A stretch of DNA of 64,000 nucleotides from Thalassobius sp965218685 (GCF_965218685.1 NZ_OZ244657.1:1364001-1428000); one strand, 5' to 3'; shown: positions 28,013-37,409, numbered from the stretch's first letter. Program-made: numbers and translations. The notes: generated by a model from the letters alone, not told the origin.

Positions 28013-28696
28013 ATGAGCAGCCCCAATAACTCGCCCTTTCATACCGTCCCGCCCGTAGTCGTGGCCCTTAGTCTGGTACTGATCGGGATCGAGATCGTCT
28101 TTGCTCTGGGCGCCAGCGGCATCATCGGCGGCCCCGAGGCAATCGGCTGGCGGTTGGAATCGCTGCAGACCTACGCGTTCTCGGCGCCGATCTTTCAGTG
28201 GATGCTGGAAAACGGCCAATTCCCGGCCGAGCATATGCTGCGGTTCGTCAGCTATGCGTTCGTTCACGGCAGTTTTACCGGCGCGCTGTTCGCCGTGGTG
28301 ATCCTGCTGGCAATGGGCAACATGGTGGGACGGGTATTTTCGCAATTCTCAATGCTGCTGGTGTTCTTGCTGGGCACGATTTGCGGGGCGCTGGCCTATG
28401 GTCTTATCGTGGACAGCCAGGTGGCGTTGATGGGCGCATTTCCCGGAGTGTACGCGCTGATCGGAGCCTACAGCTTTATCCTGTGGGTCCACGCGGGCTT
28501 GACCGGGGCCAGTCAACTGCAAGCCTTTCGCCTGATCGGTATTCTGATGGGGCTGCAGCTGTTTTTCGGAGCCGTGTTCGACGGCCCGCCCGACTGGATT
28601 GCTGATGGCACCGGGTTCGTTGTCGGCTTCGCGGCGTCCTTTGTTCTGAGCCCCGGAGGGTGGCAGCGCCTGCGTGAAAAGCTGCGCCACCGCTAG
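28013..28696 (+). CDS. Rhomboid-fold membrane protein lacking the catalytic dyad
   Basis: A 227-residue polytopic membrane protein with about six helices in the rhomboid pattern: the helix-2 segment FVHGSFTGALFAVVILLAMG with GNMVGRVF, then the helix-4 region MGAFPGVYALIGAY (140-153) and helix 6 IADGTGFVVGFAA (196-208). In active rhomboids the helix-4 motif is GxSG with the nucleophile Ser and helix 6 carries a His. Here Phe143 replaces Ser (codon TTT) and Asp198 lies where His is expected. The protein is therefore probably not a protease but a pseudo-rhomboid, perhaps a membrane chaperone or adaptor. Start ATG 28013 has AAGGAG upstream. It is divergent from trpS and its stop is two bases from the convergent murJ. 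Confidence 0.82.
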   Translation: MSSPNNSPFHTVPPVVVALSLVLIGIEIVFALGASGIIGGPEAIGWRLESLQTYAFSAPIFQWMLENGQFPAEHMLRFVSYAFVHGSFTGALFAVVILLAMGNMVGRVFSQFSMLLVFLLGTICGALAYGLIVDSQVALMGAFPGVYALIGAYSFILWVHAGLTGASQLQAFRLIGILMGLQLFFGAVFDGPPDWIADGTGFVVGFAASFVLSPGGWQRLREKLRHR

Positions 28697-28698
28697 GG

Positions 28699-30240
28699 TC
28701 AGCCGCGTTTCATGGCGGCCTTGAACTCGGACAGCCGGAAGGCTCCGATGATCTGGCCGATCCCGAAATAGCTGACGATCCCCACCGCGACCAAAGCGGC
28801 CAGCGCGGCATAGCGGATTCCGGCCATGCCCAGATACGGCGTTAGCACCTGCAGTCCCCCCCAAAGACAGCCCCCCATCGCCAAAGAGGCCAGCACGATG
28901 CGCCAGATACGAGCGCGGAAACGGTCATCGAACCGGGCAACCTGCCCAAAGGGACGCGAACCGATGGCCAGCAGGGCCACCATCGCCCAGCCCGCAACTG
29001 TGGTCGCAATGGCAGCCGCGATCCAGCCCAGCACCGGGGACAAACCGATGGCGACGGCTGCGTTGATCACCATGGCCACCACCGCATAGTGGAATGGGCG
29101 CCGGGTATCCTCGCGGGCGAAGAACAGCGGTTGCAGGATCTTCTGGATAACGAACGCGGGCAGGCCCAGCCCATAAACGGCAACGGCCAAAGCGATTGCT
29201 GCGCTGTCATCTGCAGTGGTCGCGCCGCGTTCAAACAGGACGGAAACCAGCGGCAGCGGGATCACGATCAGGGCCACCGCAGCGGGGATGGTCAGCGCCA
29301 AAGACACCTCGGCGGCGCGGGACAGCGCGTTGCGGGCGCCGTCATGATCATCGGCTTTCAGGCGGCGCGAAAGGTCGGGCAGCAGAACCACTCCGATTGC
29401 GATCCCGACCACGCCAAGCGGCAGTTGGTACAGCCGGTCCGCCGCATAGAGCCAGCCCACAGCCCGGTCGAAGTAGCTGGCGACCTGTTGGCCGACCAGA
29501 AGGTTCACCTGCACCACGCCTCCGGCAAGAGCAGCAGGGATGGCGACCTTGATCAGGCGGCGCATGTCAGGGGTCAGGCGCGGCCGTTCGATCCGTAGGA
29601 CGAACCCGGCGCGGCGCGCGGCGACCCAGACCAACACCAGCTGCGCGACACCCGCCACGGGAATGGTCCAGATCAGCGCGCGGGCGATGTCTCCGCCTGT
29701 CAGGGCCGCGATCACCATCACGCTGACGACCATCACGTTCAACAGCACCGGGGCGGCGGCCGCTGCTGCGAACCGGCCCAAAGAATTCAGGATACCGGAC
29801 AGTAAGGCGGCCAGGGAAATGAACAGGATGTAAGGAAAGGCGATCCGTCCGAAATCGACCGACAGATCGAACTGCTCTTGTCCCGCAAACCCCGAGGCCA
29901 GCCCGTAGATCAACCACGGCATTGCGGCTTGCGCAGCCAGCGTCAGCAAGATCAGGATCGAGGCCAGCCCGGCAAAGGCCTGCGCGGCGAACCCCTCGGC
30001 GTCCTCGTCCCCTTCCAGTTTCTTGGAGAAAATGGGGATGAACGCCATGTTGAACGCCCCTTCGGCAAAGAAGCGGCGGAACATGTTGGGCAGGCGAAAG
30101 GCGACCACATAGGCCTCGTAGGCGGGTCCGGTGCCTAGATAGGCCAGGATGATCGCGTCGCGCACGAACCCCAGGATGCGACTGGCAAGGGTCCACACCC
30201 CAACCGTCAAAAACCCCGAGATCAGTCGGACTGGCTTCAC
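28699..30240 (-). CDS. murJ: Lipid II flippase MurJ
   Basis: A 513-residue MOP-superfamily membrane protein with about 14 helices that moves lipid II across the inner membrane for peptidoglycan synthesis. The N-terminus (FLTVGVWTLASRILGFVRDA) and the cavity segment MFRRFFAEGAFNMAFIPIF are the MurJ/MviN signature, with the essential arginines in the SRILGFVRD region. It starts with GTG at 30240, overlapping the glnD stop by four bases, so the two are translationally coupled; the glnD-murJ order is widespread in alphaproteobacteria. Length is typical. Confidence 0.95.
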   Translation of the reverse strand: MKPVRLISGFLTVGVWTLASRILGFVRDAIILAYLGTGPAYEAYVVAFRLPNMFRRFFAEGAFNMAFIPIFSKKLEGDEDAEGFAAQAFAGLASILILLTLAAQAAMPWLIYGLASGFAGQEQFDLSVDFGRIAFPYILFISLAALLSGILNSLGRFAAAAAAPVLLNVMVVSVMVIAALTGGDIARALIWTIPVAGVAQLVLVWVAARRAGFVLRIERPRLTPDMRRLIKVAIPAALAGGVVQVNLLVGQQVASYFDRAVGWLYAADRLYQLPLGVVGIAIGVVLLPDLSRRLKADDHDGARNALSRAAEVSLALTIPAAVALIVIPLPLVSVLFERGATTADDSAAIALAVAVYGLGLPAFVIQKILQPLFFAREDTRRPFHYAVVAMVINAAVAIGLSPVLGWIAAAIATTVAGWAMVALLAIGSRPFGQVARFDDRFRARIWRIVLASLAMGGCLWGGLQVLTPYLGMAGIRYAALAALVAVGIVSYFGIGQIIGAFRLSEFKAAMKRG

Positions 30241-32993
30241 GAAACGGCCCTTTCCGCACCCTTGGTGATCGCCTCGCGCAGTTTACGCTCCAGCGATTTT
30301 TGCTTGGCGGCTGAATGGAATTTCAGCCCGAACATGTCCTTCACATAGAACGTATCGACGACCTGCTCGCCGTAGGTCGCGATCACGGCGCTGGCGATAT
30401 AGACGTTGTTGTTGGCCAGAGTGCGCGTCAGATCGAACAGGATGCCGGGGCGATCGCGGGTGTCGACCTCGATGATCGTGTAGATTTCCGACCCTTCGTT
30501 GTCGAAGGTGATCGAGGTGGGCACCTTGAAGGCGCGCTCGCGTTTCTTGATCTTGTCGCGCGATTTGATGGCTTCGGTCGCGATGACCTCGCCCCTCAGT
30601 GTTTTCTGGATCATCTGGCGCAGGCGTTCCAGCCGAGCCTTTTCATAGGGGTGTCCGTCGGCGTCCTGAATCCAGAACACCGCAGTCGCATAGCCATCGT
30701 TTGACGTGTAGGTGCGCGCATCCACCACGTTGGCGCCAACCAGGGCCAAAGCACCGGACAGCCGCGAGAAGATGCCCGGGTGGTCGATGAGCGCGAAACA
30801 GGCGCGGGTGGCGTCACGGTCAGCATCAAGGTGCAGGTCGATGCGGACCTCATCATCGGGGATGTCGCGCAGCAGGTTGGCAAAGATCACATGCGTCGCC
30901 GTGTCCAAGCCCTGCCAATAGGGCGGATAATGGCGTGTTGTCTCGTGGCGCAGGGCGGCTGGATCCCAGCCATCCAGCGCATCACGCAGCTGGCGGCGGG
31001 CTTCGGCGCCGCGGTTCTCGCGGTTCAGATCCTCCAGCCCGTGTTCCAGTGCTTGCGAGGTTTCCTTGTGCAACTGGCGCAGCAGCATGGCCTTCCAGTT
31101 GTTCCAGGTGCCCGGCCCAACACCGCGGATGTCGCAGACTGTCAGAACGGTCAGCAGGTCCAGCCGCTTGCGTGTCTTAACAGCCTTGGCGAAATCGCGC
31201 AGGGTGCGAGGATCGGACAGGTCGCGTTTCTGGGCCATGTCGGACATCAGCAGGTGATACCGCACCAGCCATTCCACGGTTTCGCATTCGGATTTGTTCA
31301 GGCCCAAACGGGGGGCGACCTTGCGGGCGATCTGCGCCCCAAGGACCGAGTGATCCTCGTCCCGACCCTTGCCGATGTCATGCAACAGCAACGCGATATA
31401 CAGGATACGCCGGTTCACGCCGCGTTTCAGGATGCCACTGGCAACGGGCAGTTCCTCGATCAGTTCTTCATGCTCGATCTGGCTTAGCACCTTGATGCAT
31501 TGGATCGTGTGTTCGTCCACCGTGTAGTGGTGGTACATGTTGAATTGCATCATCGCCACGATGGGCTGGAATTCAGGGATAAAGGCCCCCAGAACGCCCA
31601 GCTCGTTCATCCGGCGCAGGGCGCGTTCAGGGTTGCCGTGTTTCAGCAGCAAGTCCAGAAAGATGCGGCGCGCGTCCTTGTCGTTGCGCAGATCGTCGTC
31701 GATCAGATGCAGGTTGGCCTTGACCAGGCGCATGGCGTCGGGGTGGATCAGCATCCCGGTCCGCAGCCCTTCTTCGAAGACGCGCAGCAGGTTCAGCTTG
31801 TCCGTCAGGAACTCATCCTGTTTGTCCACGTTCAGGCGGTTATGTACGACCTTGTAGCCCGGCTTGACCCGCGGGGTCCGGCGGAAAATCCGTTCCAGCA
31901 GCGGTGCGCTTTTCACATGCATCGCCTCCAGCTTGGTCAGGAAGATGCGGGTCAGGTCACCGGTTTCCGTGGCATAGCGGAAATAGTCCTGCATGAAGTG
32001 TTCCACACCGCGCCGGCCAGCCGTGTCCTTGTACCCCATGCGTTCGGCCACTTCGACCTGCAGATCAAAGTTCAGCTGGTCGGTGGCGCGGTTGGTGATC
32101 AGGTGCAGCTGACAGCGCACCGACCATAGAAAATCCTCGGCGGTTTTGAAGCTGACGAATTCGCCTTCGGTGAAAACGCCCAGCTTTACCAGCTCGGCGG
32201 CGTCCTGCACGCCGTGCACATATTTGGCGATCCAGAACATGGATTGCAGGTCGCGCAGGCCGCCTTTGCCCTCTTTCACGTTGGGTTCGACCACATAGCG
32301 CTGGCCGCCCTGGCGCTTGTGGCGGGCGTCACGCTCGGCCAGCTTGGCCTCGATGAATTCGGCGGCGGTGCCTTTGAACAGGTCGGTGCGCAGACGCTCG
32401 TCCAATTCTTGGGCAAGGGCCGCATCACCGGCCAGAACACGGTGTTCCAGCAAGGCGGTGCGGATGGTGTAATCTTCTTTGCCCAGCTTGACGCAATCGC
32501 GGATGGTGCGCGAGGCATGGCCTACCTTCAGGCGCAGATCCCACAGGATGTACAACATCCCTTCGATCACGCGCTCGGCCCAGGGGGTGATCTGGCGCGA
32601 GGTCAGGAACAGCAGGTCCACATCCGAGAAGGTCGCCATCTCGCCGCGGCCGTAACCGCCCACGGCGATCAGGGTCATGCTTTCGTCCTTGCCGCCGGGG
32701 TTCATCAACCGGATCGAGACATCCCGGGCCGCGATCACCAGACAATCGGTCAGATAGGTATAGGCGCGCGTGGTCGGTCGCGCGCGCAGCGGATCGGCGG
32801 AAAAGGCTTCGGCAATGGCGGACATGCCCGTCTTGCGGGCCTCGGTCAGGATTGGCACCACGGCCGCGCGGATGTCTGCGGCCTCGGACATCCCTTGCGT
32901 GGCGTCGTTGATCCGGGCGCTGATAGTGACGGCGTCGAAAATGGTCTCTGCCGGACAGATCAGGCTGTCCGGCGCTTCAGGTAGTTTTTGCAT
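30237..32993 (-). CDS. glnD: Bifunctional uridylyltransferase/uridylyl-removing enzyme GlnD
   Basis: A 918-residue nitrogen sensor that uridylylates PII proteins when glutamine is low and removes UMP when it is high. Domains in order: nucleotidyltransferase (GGYGRGEM at 112-119 with the metal aspartates Asp124 and Asp126 in SDVDLLFL), a helical linker, the HD domain for deuridylylation (His538-Asp539 in LLHDIGKGRDEDHS), and two C-terminal ACT domains that bind glutamine (about 700-910). All key motifs are intact. The gene lies 12 bases after the LpoA-like lipoprotein gene on the same strand and overlaps murJ. Confidence 0.96.
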   Translation of the reverse strand: MQKLPEAPDSLICPAETIFDAVTISARINDATQGMSEAADIRAAVVPILTEARKTGMSAIAEAFSADPLRARPTTRAYTYLTDCLVIAARDVSIRLMNPGGKDESMTLIAVGGYGRGEMATFSDVDLLFLTSRQITPWAERVIEGMLYILWDLRLKVGHASRTIRDCVKLGKEDYTIRTALLEHRVLAGDAALAQELDERLRTDLFKGTAAEFIEAKLAERDARHKRQGGQRYVVEPNVKEGKGGLRDLQSMFWIAKYVHGVQDAAELVKLGVFTEGEFVSFKTAEDFLWSVRCQLHLITNRATDQLNFDLQVEVAERMGYKDTAGRRGVEHFMQDYFRYATETGDLTRIFLTKLEAMHVKSAPLLERIFRRTPRVKPGYKVVHNRLNVDKQDEFLTDKLNLLRVFEEGLRTGMLIHPDAMRLVKANLHLIDDDLRNDKDARRIFLDLLLKHGNPERALRRMNELGVLGAFIPEFQPIVAMMQFNMYHHYTVDEHTIQCIKVLSQIEHEELIEELPVASGILKRGVNRRILYIALLLHDIGKGRDEDHSVLGAQIARKVAPRLGLNKSECETVEWLVRYHLLMSDMAQKRDLSDPRTLRDFAKAVKTRKRLDLLTVLTVCDIRGVGPGTWNNWKAMLLRQLHKETSQALEHGLEDLNRENRGAEARRQLRDALDGWDPAALRHETTRHYPPYWQGLDTATHVIFANLLRDIPDDEVRIDLHLDADRDATRACFALIDHPGIFSRLSGALALVGANVVDARTYTSNDGYATAVFWIQDADGHPYEKARLERLRQMIQKTLRGEVIATEAIKSRDKIKKRERAFKVPTSITFDNEGSEIYTIIEVDTRDRPGILFDLTRTLANNNVYIASAVIATYGEQVVDTFYVKDMFGLKFHSAAKQKSLERKLREAITKGAERAVS

Positions 32994-33005
32994 ACGTCTT
33001 CTTTA

Positions 33006-34181
33006 TCAGAGACCGCCACCGCCAAAGGCTCGGGGGGCGGGGTCGATGAGCACGACCTTCTTGTCCTGTATCTGGGCGATTGCCAGACCGCGTTCGTTGG
33101 TACCATCCCCGCGCAGGCGCAGGATACCGTTCACACCTTGGAAACCGGCGCCCTGGGTCAGGGCGTCAACAGTCAGCGCATCTTTGTGTCCGGCCTGTAC
33201 CAGCGCGCCGATCGCGGCGATCCCATCATAGGCCAGCCCACCGATCGAGTGCGGCTGCGAGCCATAGGCCGCGGCATAGCGCGACGAGAACCGCTGCGTC
33301 ATGGTCGGGTCAGGCAAGGCGAACCACGCACCCTGTACGCCCGGCAGTTCCAGGGTTTGCGGGGGCACGTCCCAGCGGGTCAGGCCCATGTACTGCACGT
33401 TCTGGGGGTTCACTCCGGCCTCAAGCAGAAGCTGCGTTACCAAGGGCAGGGCTCCGTCGGTATTGGCGGTCAGGAACACCGCGTTGGCGGCCCCGCTTTT
33501 GACCGCTCTTTCCACCTCGGGGATGGCCGCGACCACGCCCTGCTGAGAAAACTCATAGCTTACCGCAGCGGCCAACGAGGACCCGCCGGTGCTGCCGATT
33601 GCGGTCTGGATCGCGTTCTTGCCCAGTTGCCCGGCCAGGTTGGTATCATGCGCGACCACGATGTTGCCCTTGCCCTGTGTGGCCGCAAACCGGACCATCC
33701 GTTTGGCCGTGTTTTCAAAGGTCGGCCCCAGAATGAACAGGTTGCCCCCCGCAATGGTCGAGTTGTTCGAGAAGCTCAGCACATTCACGTTCCGGGGCGC
33801 TACACTCACGGCAACGGCGTTGGCCTCGGCGCTGTAGACAGGACCCAGAATGATCTTGGCCCCCTCATTTACCGCCGAGATCGCCTGCTTCTGGGCCGTC
33901 GCAGGGTCGCCAGCGGTCGAATAAACGCGCAGGTCCACCTTGACGCCTTCAAGATCAGAAATCGCAAGTCTGGCCGCATTTTCAAGGCTTTGCGCCAGAA
34001 TGTCATCGCCTGCATTGCCGCTGCCGCGCGGCACCAAAAGCGCAACCGGAACGGGGGCCGAGGTGTTGATCATCTGGCCGCTGCCCATGGAAACTGGTTC
34101 GCAGGCGGCCAGAACAATCAGGCTTAGCACGGCGAAAAGGCGGGCGATCAGGTTGCGGGGGGTCGATAAAACGGCGAACAT
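33006..34181 (-). CDS. Penicillin-binding protein activator (LpoA-like lipoprotein)
   Basis: A 391-residue lipoprotein with signal peptide and lipobox LAAC (Cys27), followed by a periplasmic-binding-protein type I fold (ALLVPRGSGN, KIILGPVYSAEANAVA, NVLSFSNN) that corresponds to the C-terminal domain of LpoA. In E. coli LpoA activates the murein synthase PBP1A from the outer membrane. The N-terminal TPR half of gammaproteobacterial LpoA is missing, as in alphaproteobacterial homologues, so activation of a PBP is inference. Gene order supports the family: as in E. coli, it is divergent from rsmI, with yraN nearby. Start ATG 34181; the longer open frame has no signal peptide. Confidence 0.85.
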   Translation of the reverse strand: MFAVLSTPRNLIARLFAVLSLIVLAACEPVSMGSGQMINTSAPVPVALLVPRGSGNAGDDILAQSLENAARLAISDLEGVKVDLRVYSTAGDPATAQKQAISAVNEGAKIILGPVYSAEANAVAVSVAPRNVNVLSFSNNSTIAGGNLFILGPTFENTAKRMVRFAATQGKGNIVVAHDTNLAGQLGKNAIQTAIGSTGGSSLAAAVSYEFSQQGVVAAIPEVERAVKSGAANAVFLTANTDGALPLVTQLLLEAGVNPQNVQYMGLTRWDVPPQTLELPGVQGAWFALPDPTMTQRFSSRYAAAYGSQPHSIGGLAYDGIAAIGALVQAGHKDALTVDALTQGAGFQGVNGILRLRGDGTNERGLAIAQIQDKKVVLIDPAPRAFGGGGL

Positions 34182-34265
34182 GGACTGGTTTTCACTCCCT
34201 GAGGGCAAGCGCTGGGCGCCTGTGAACTTTGGGCGCAATAATAGACACCAATATAAGGGGGTCCA

Positions 34266-35129
34266 GTGTTGAATCCGCAAATCGCGACGCTGCAGCCGGG
34301 CTTGTACCTGATTGCCACACCTATCGGGACCGCGCGGGACATCACGCTGCGCGCACTGGATATCCTGGCCTCGGCGGACGTGCTTGTAGCCGAGGACACC
34401 CGCAGCCTGCGTCGCCTGATGGAGATCCACGGCATCGCGCTGAACGACCGGCCCTTGCTTAGCTATCACGAGCACAACGGCGACAAGATGCGCCCGCGCC
34501 TGTTGAGCCTGCTGGCCGAGGGTAAATCGCTGGCCTATGGCTCCGAGGCAGGTACGCCAATGGTGGCCGACCCCGGTTTTGATCTGGCCCGCGCCGCCCG
34601 CGCAGAGGGGCACGCGGTTGTCTCGGCCCCCGGCCCGTCAGCGGTGATCACGGCGCTGACGGTGGGCGGATTGCCGACCGATCGGTTCTTTTTCAACGGC
34701 TTTCTGCCCAACAGCTCGGGCCAGCGGAAATCCGCCCTGTCCGCGCTGAAGGATGTGCCCGGCACGCTGGTTTTCTACGAATCGCCCAAGCGCATCACCA
34801 AGATGTTGCGCGACGCAGCCGAGGTTCTGGGCCCGGAACGAGAGGCCGCCGTTTGCCGCGAGCTGACCAAAAAATTCGAAGAGGTGATCCGCGCGCCCCT
34901 GGCTCAGCTGGCCCAGGAATGTGACGAACGGACACTGAAGGGCGAAATCGTGGTGCTGATCGACCGCGCACATTCATCAACTGTTAGCGAAGCCGAGCTA
35001 ACATCAATGGTGAAAGATGCGTTGCAGGACGGCTCGGTGCGCGACGTCGCCGACAGCATCGCAAAGGAAACGGGCTTGCCGCGCCGGCAAGTCTATCAAT
35101 TGGCGCTGAAACTGGACCGGGAAGAATGA
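34266..35129 (+). CDS. rsmI: 16S rRNA (cytidine(1402)-2'-O)-methyltransferase
   Basis: A 287-residue SAM-dependent methyltransferase that adds the 2'-O-methyl to C1402 in the decoding centre of 16S rRNA. It is a tetrapyrrole-methylase-fold enzyme: GLYLIATPIGTARDITLRAL at the N-terminus, AEDTRSLRRL, and GSEAGTPMVADPGF (GTPxxxDPG) are the family signature. It starts with GTG at 34266, with AAGGGGG a few bases upstream; a TTG one codon later is the alternative. It overlaps the downstream yraN by four bases (ATGA). Confidence 0.96.
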   Translation: MLNPQIATLQPGLYLIATPIGTARDITLRALDILASADVLVAEDTRSLRRLMEIHGIALNDRPLLSYHEHNGDKMRPRLLSLLAEGKSLAYGSEAGTPMVADPGFDLARAARAEGHAVVSAPGPSAVITALTVGGLPTDRFFFNGFLPNSSGQRKSALSALKDVPGTLVFYESPKRITKMLRDAAEVLGPEREAAVCRELTKKFEEVIRAPLAQLAQECDERTLKGEIVVLIDRAHSSTVSEAELTSMVKDALQDGSVRDVADSIAKETGLPRRQVYQLALKLDREE

Positions 35130-35512
35130 AGGCGAAACCTGACGCCCATCGCCGCCGCCAAGGCCAGATGGCGCATTGCTTCGGGCAAAGCGCCGAGGAG
35201 CAGGTAGCGCGTGACTACGAACGTCGCGGCGCCACGGTGCAGGCGCGCCGCTGGCGCAGTCAGGCGGGCGAAATTGACCTTGTTCTGCAACATGGTGACG
35301 AACTGATTTTCGTCGAGGTGAAGGCCTCGAAATCACTGGAGACCGCGATGAACAGCCTGCGTCCGGCTCAGATGTCCCGTATCCTGCGCAGTGCCGAAGC
35401 TTATCTGCAGCATCTTCCCACGGGGTCTTTGACCAACGTGCGGTTCGACCTTGCGTGCTGCGACGGTCAGGGACGCCCACAAATATTTGAGAACGCTTTC
35501 GGGCATTTCTGA
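35126..35512 (+). CDS. yraN: YraN/UPF0102 family endonuclease-like protein
   Basis: A 128-residue member of UPF0102, a restriction-endonuclease-like fold. The nuclease core shows as GQSAEEQVARDYERRGATV, RRWRSQAGEIDLVLQH (the E-I-D pair) and LIFVEVKASKS (E-V-K), together the PD-(D/E)xK motif. The biological role is unknown, although Holliday junction processing has been suggested for some relatives. It overlaps rsmI by four bases and precedes gshB by 56 bases; the rsmI-yraN pair is widely conserved. Confidence 0.92.
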   Translation: MKAKPDAHRRRQGQMAHCFGQSAEEQVARDYERRGATVQARRWRSQAGEIDLVLQHGDELIFVEVKASKSLETAMNSLRPAQMSRILRSAEAYLQHLPTGSLTNVRFDLACCDGQGRPQIFENAFGHF

Positions 35513-35568
35513 ATTGCCTCGTCTGCGCCCTTGCGCCATGTAAAGGCAAGCAAGCAAGGAAACCGCAG

Positions 35569-36504
35569 ATGAAAATCGCTTTTCAGATGGACCCGATCGG
35601 GCCGATCGACATCACCGCTGACAGTACTTTCCGCATCGCGCTGGAGGCGCAGGCGCGGGGGCACGAGCTGTTTTACTACACCCCCGACAAGCTGGCCTAT
35701 GAAGAGGGTCGCGTGACCGCGCGGGGCTGGCCGCTGACGGTTCAGATGGTGGAAGGGGACCACTATACCTTGGGTGACGAGCAGGTCGTTGATCTTGCGG
35801 ACTATGACGTGGTTTGGCTGCGCCAAGACCCGCCCTTCGACATGTTCTATATCACCACAACCCATCTGCTTGAGCGGATCCACCCCGAAACCTTGGTCGT
35901 GAACGATCCGTTTTGGGTGCGTAACTATCCTGAAAAGCTGATGATTTTGGATTTTCCCGAACTGATGCCGCCCACCACCATCGCTCGGGACTTGACGACT
36001 ATTCGGGCCTTCAAAGAGCGGCACGGCGACGTCATCCTTAAGCCCTTGTACGGCAACGGAGGTGCTGGCGTGTTCCGCCTGACCCAAAGCGATCGGAACC
36101 TTACCTCGTTGCACGAGTTGTTCACCGGGTTCTCGCGCGAGCCTTTGATCGTGCAGAAATACCTTCCGGCAGTTGCGGCGGGCGACAAGCGGGTGATCCT
36201 TGTGGATGGCGAACCCGTGGGCGCGATCAACCGGGTGCCGCAGGCGGGCGAGACGCGCTCGAACATGCATGTAGGTGGCCGCCCCGAGAAGATTGGCCTG
36301 ACCGAACGCGATCTGGAAATTTGCGCGACGATCGGCCCGCGGCTAAAGGAAAAGGGCCAGGTTTTCGTCGGTATCGACGTGATTGGCGACTACCTGACCG
36401 AGATCAACGTGACCTCGCCCACCGGTATTCAAGAGCTGGAGCGGTTTGACGGCACCAATACCGCAGAAAAGATCTGGCAAGCGATCGAGGCCAAGCGAGG
36501 GTGA
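35569..36504 (+). CDS. gshB: Glutathione synthetase
   Basis: A 311-residue ATP-grasp ligase that joins gamma-glutamylcysteine and glycine to glutathione. Seen: MKIAFQMDPIGPIDITADST at the N-terminus, WLRQDPPFDMFYITTTHLLE, the ATP-grasp loop ILKPLYGNGGAGVFRL, and the C-terminal INVTSPTGIQELE. The gene overlaps the next one by four bases. In Rhodobacter, glutathione genes belong to the oxidative-stress response driven by RpoHII; a sigma factor of that type is encoded about 5 kb away, but a link here is only inference. Confidence 0.96.
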   Translation: MKIAFQMDPIGPIDITADSTFRIALEAQARGHELFYYTPDKLAYEEGRVTARGWPLTVQMVEGDHYTLGDEQVVDLADYDVVWLRQDPPFDMFYITTTHLLERIHPETLVVNDPFWVRNYPEKLMILDFPELMPPTTIARDLTTIRAFKERHGDVILKPLYGNGGAGVFRLTQSDRNLTSLHELFTGFSREPLIVQKYLPAVAAGDKRVILVDGEPVGAINRVPQAGETRSNMHVGGRPEKIGLTERDLEICATIGPRLKEKGQVFVGIDVIGDYLTEINVTSPTGIQELERFDGTNTAEKIWQAIEAKRG

Positions 36505-37409
36505 GCCTGGCGCTGTCACTGATGGGGGCAGCGATGCGCCCACTGGTGCGCAGGGTCATGGGCCGGGCGCAGGATCCGCAAAGGATGCGGCGGCAGCTCG
36601 AATTGGCAGCGCGGCTGTGGTTTCGCGAGGTACCGCATGCGCTTTACCTGGCCACGGCATATCGTTCTGACGAAGCAATGCCTGCGCTGTGGGTTTCCTC
36701 GGGGGCGGTCACGTCGGACAAGGTGCTGCTATATCTGCATGGAGGCGGCTATCTGGCGGGGTCAACTGAAACGCACAAGCGTTTGGTCGCGCGGCTGTGC
36801 CGGATGACTGGCATGCGGGCCTTTCTGCCCGAGTATCGGCTGGCTCCAGAGAACCCCCTGCCTGCCGCGCTGCAGGATGCAGAGGCCGCCTTTCTTCATC
36901 TGACCGAGCGAGGTTATCGGCCCAGTGACATCGTGATTGGGGGTGACAGCGCCGGAGGAGGACTGGCGTTGTCGCTGCTCTCGCGTTTGTGCCTGTTGGA
37001 TCAGCGGCCAGCCGCGTGCTTTGCCTGGTCGCCCTTTTGCGATCAGCGGTTTTCCGGCCGGTCGGTCACGGAAAACAGTCGTCGCGACCATTTCTTTCCT
37101 GGTGACCGGGTGACTGATCTGGCGGATATGGTGCTGGGCGACCTATCGCCTGACGATCCGCGCGCGTCGCCGCTCTATGCTGATTTTCCGCAACCGCCGC
37201 CGGTTCTGCTGCAAGTCTCGGACAGTGAAATCCTGCGCGACGATGCCGTTCGGATGGCCGAGAGGCTGAAGCGCGCTGGGGGAGCCGCAGAACTGCAGGT
37301 TTGGCCGAATGCCCCGCATGTCTGGCAGATTTTTGATGGCTGGTTCCCCGAGGCGCGCGCAGCAATTGGCGAAACCGCGCGGTTCATTAGGTGTCACGAC
37401 AGCCAGTGA
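36501..37409 (+). CDS. Alpha/beta hydrolase, hormone-sensitive-lipase type esterase
   Basis: A 302-residue alpha/beta hydrolase. The oxyanion motif HGGGY (80-84) and the nucleophile elbow GDSAG (148-152, Ser150) are diagnostic for the HSL/bacterial family IV carboxylesterases; the acid is probably the Asp in SDSEILRDD and the His in NAPHVWQ. The natural ester is unknown. It starts with GTG at 36501, overlapping the gshB stop by four bases, so it is translationally coupled. Its 3' end overlaps the convergent yifB gene by 23 bases, an uncommon arrangement. Confidence 0.88.
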   Translation: MSLALSLMGAAMRPLVRRVMGRAQDPQRMRRQLELAARLWFREVPHALYLATAYRSDEAMPALWVSSGAVTSDKVLLYLHGGGYLAGSTETHKRLVARLCRMTGMRAFLPEYRLAPENPLPAALQDAEAAFLHLTERGYRPSDIVIGGDSAGGGLALSLLSRLCLLDQRPAACFAWSPFCDQRFSGRSVTENSRRDHFFPGDRVTDLADMVLGDLSPDDPRASPLYADFPQPPPVLLQVSDSEILRDDAVRMAERLKRAGGAAELQVWPNAPHVWQIFDGWFPEARAAIGETARFIRCHDSQ

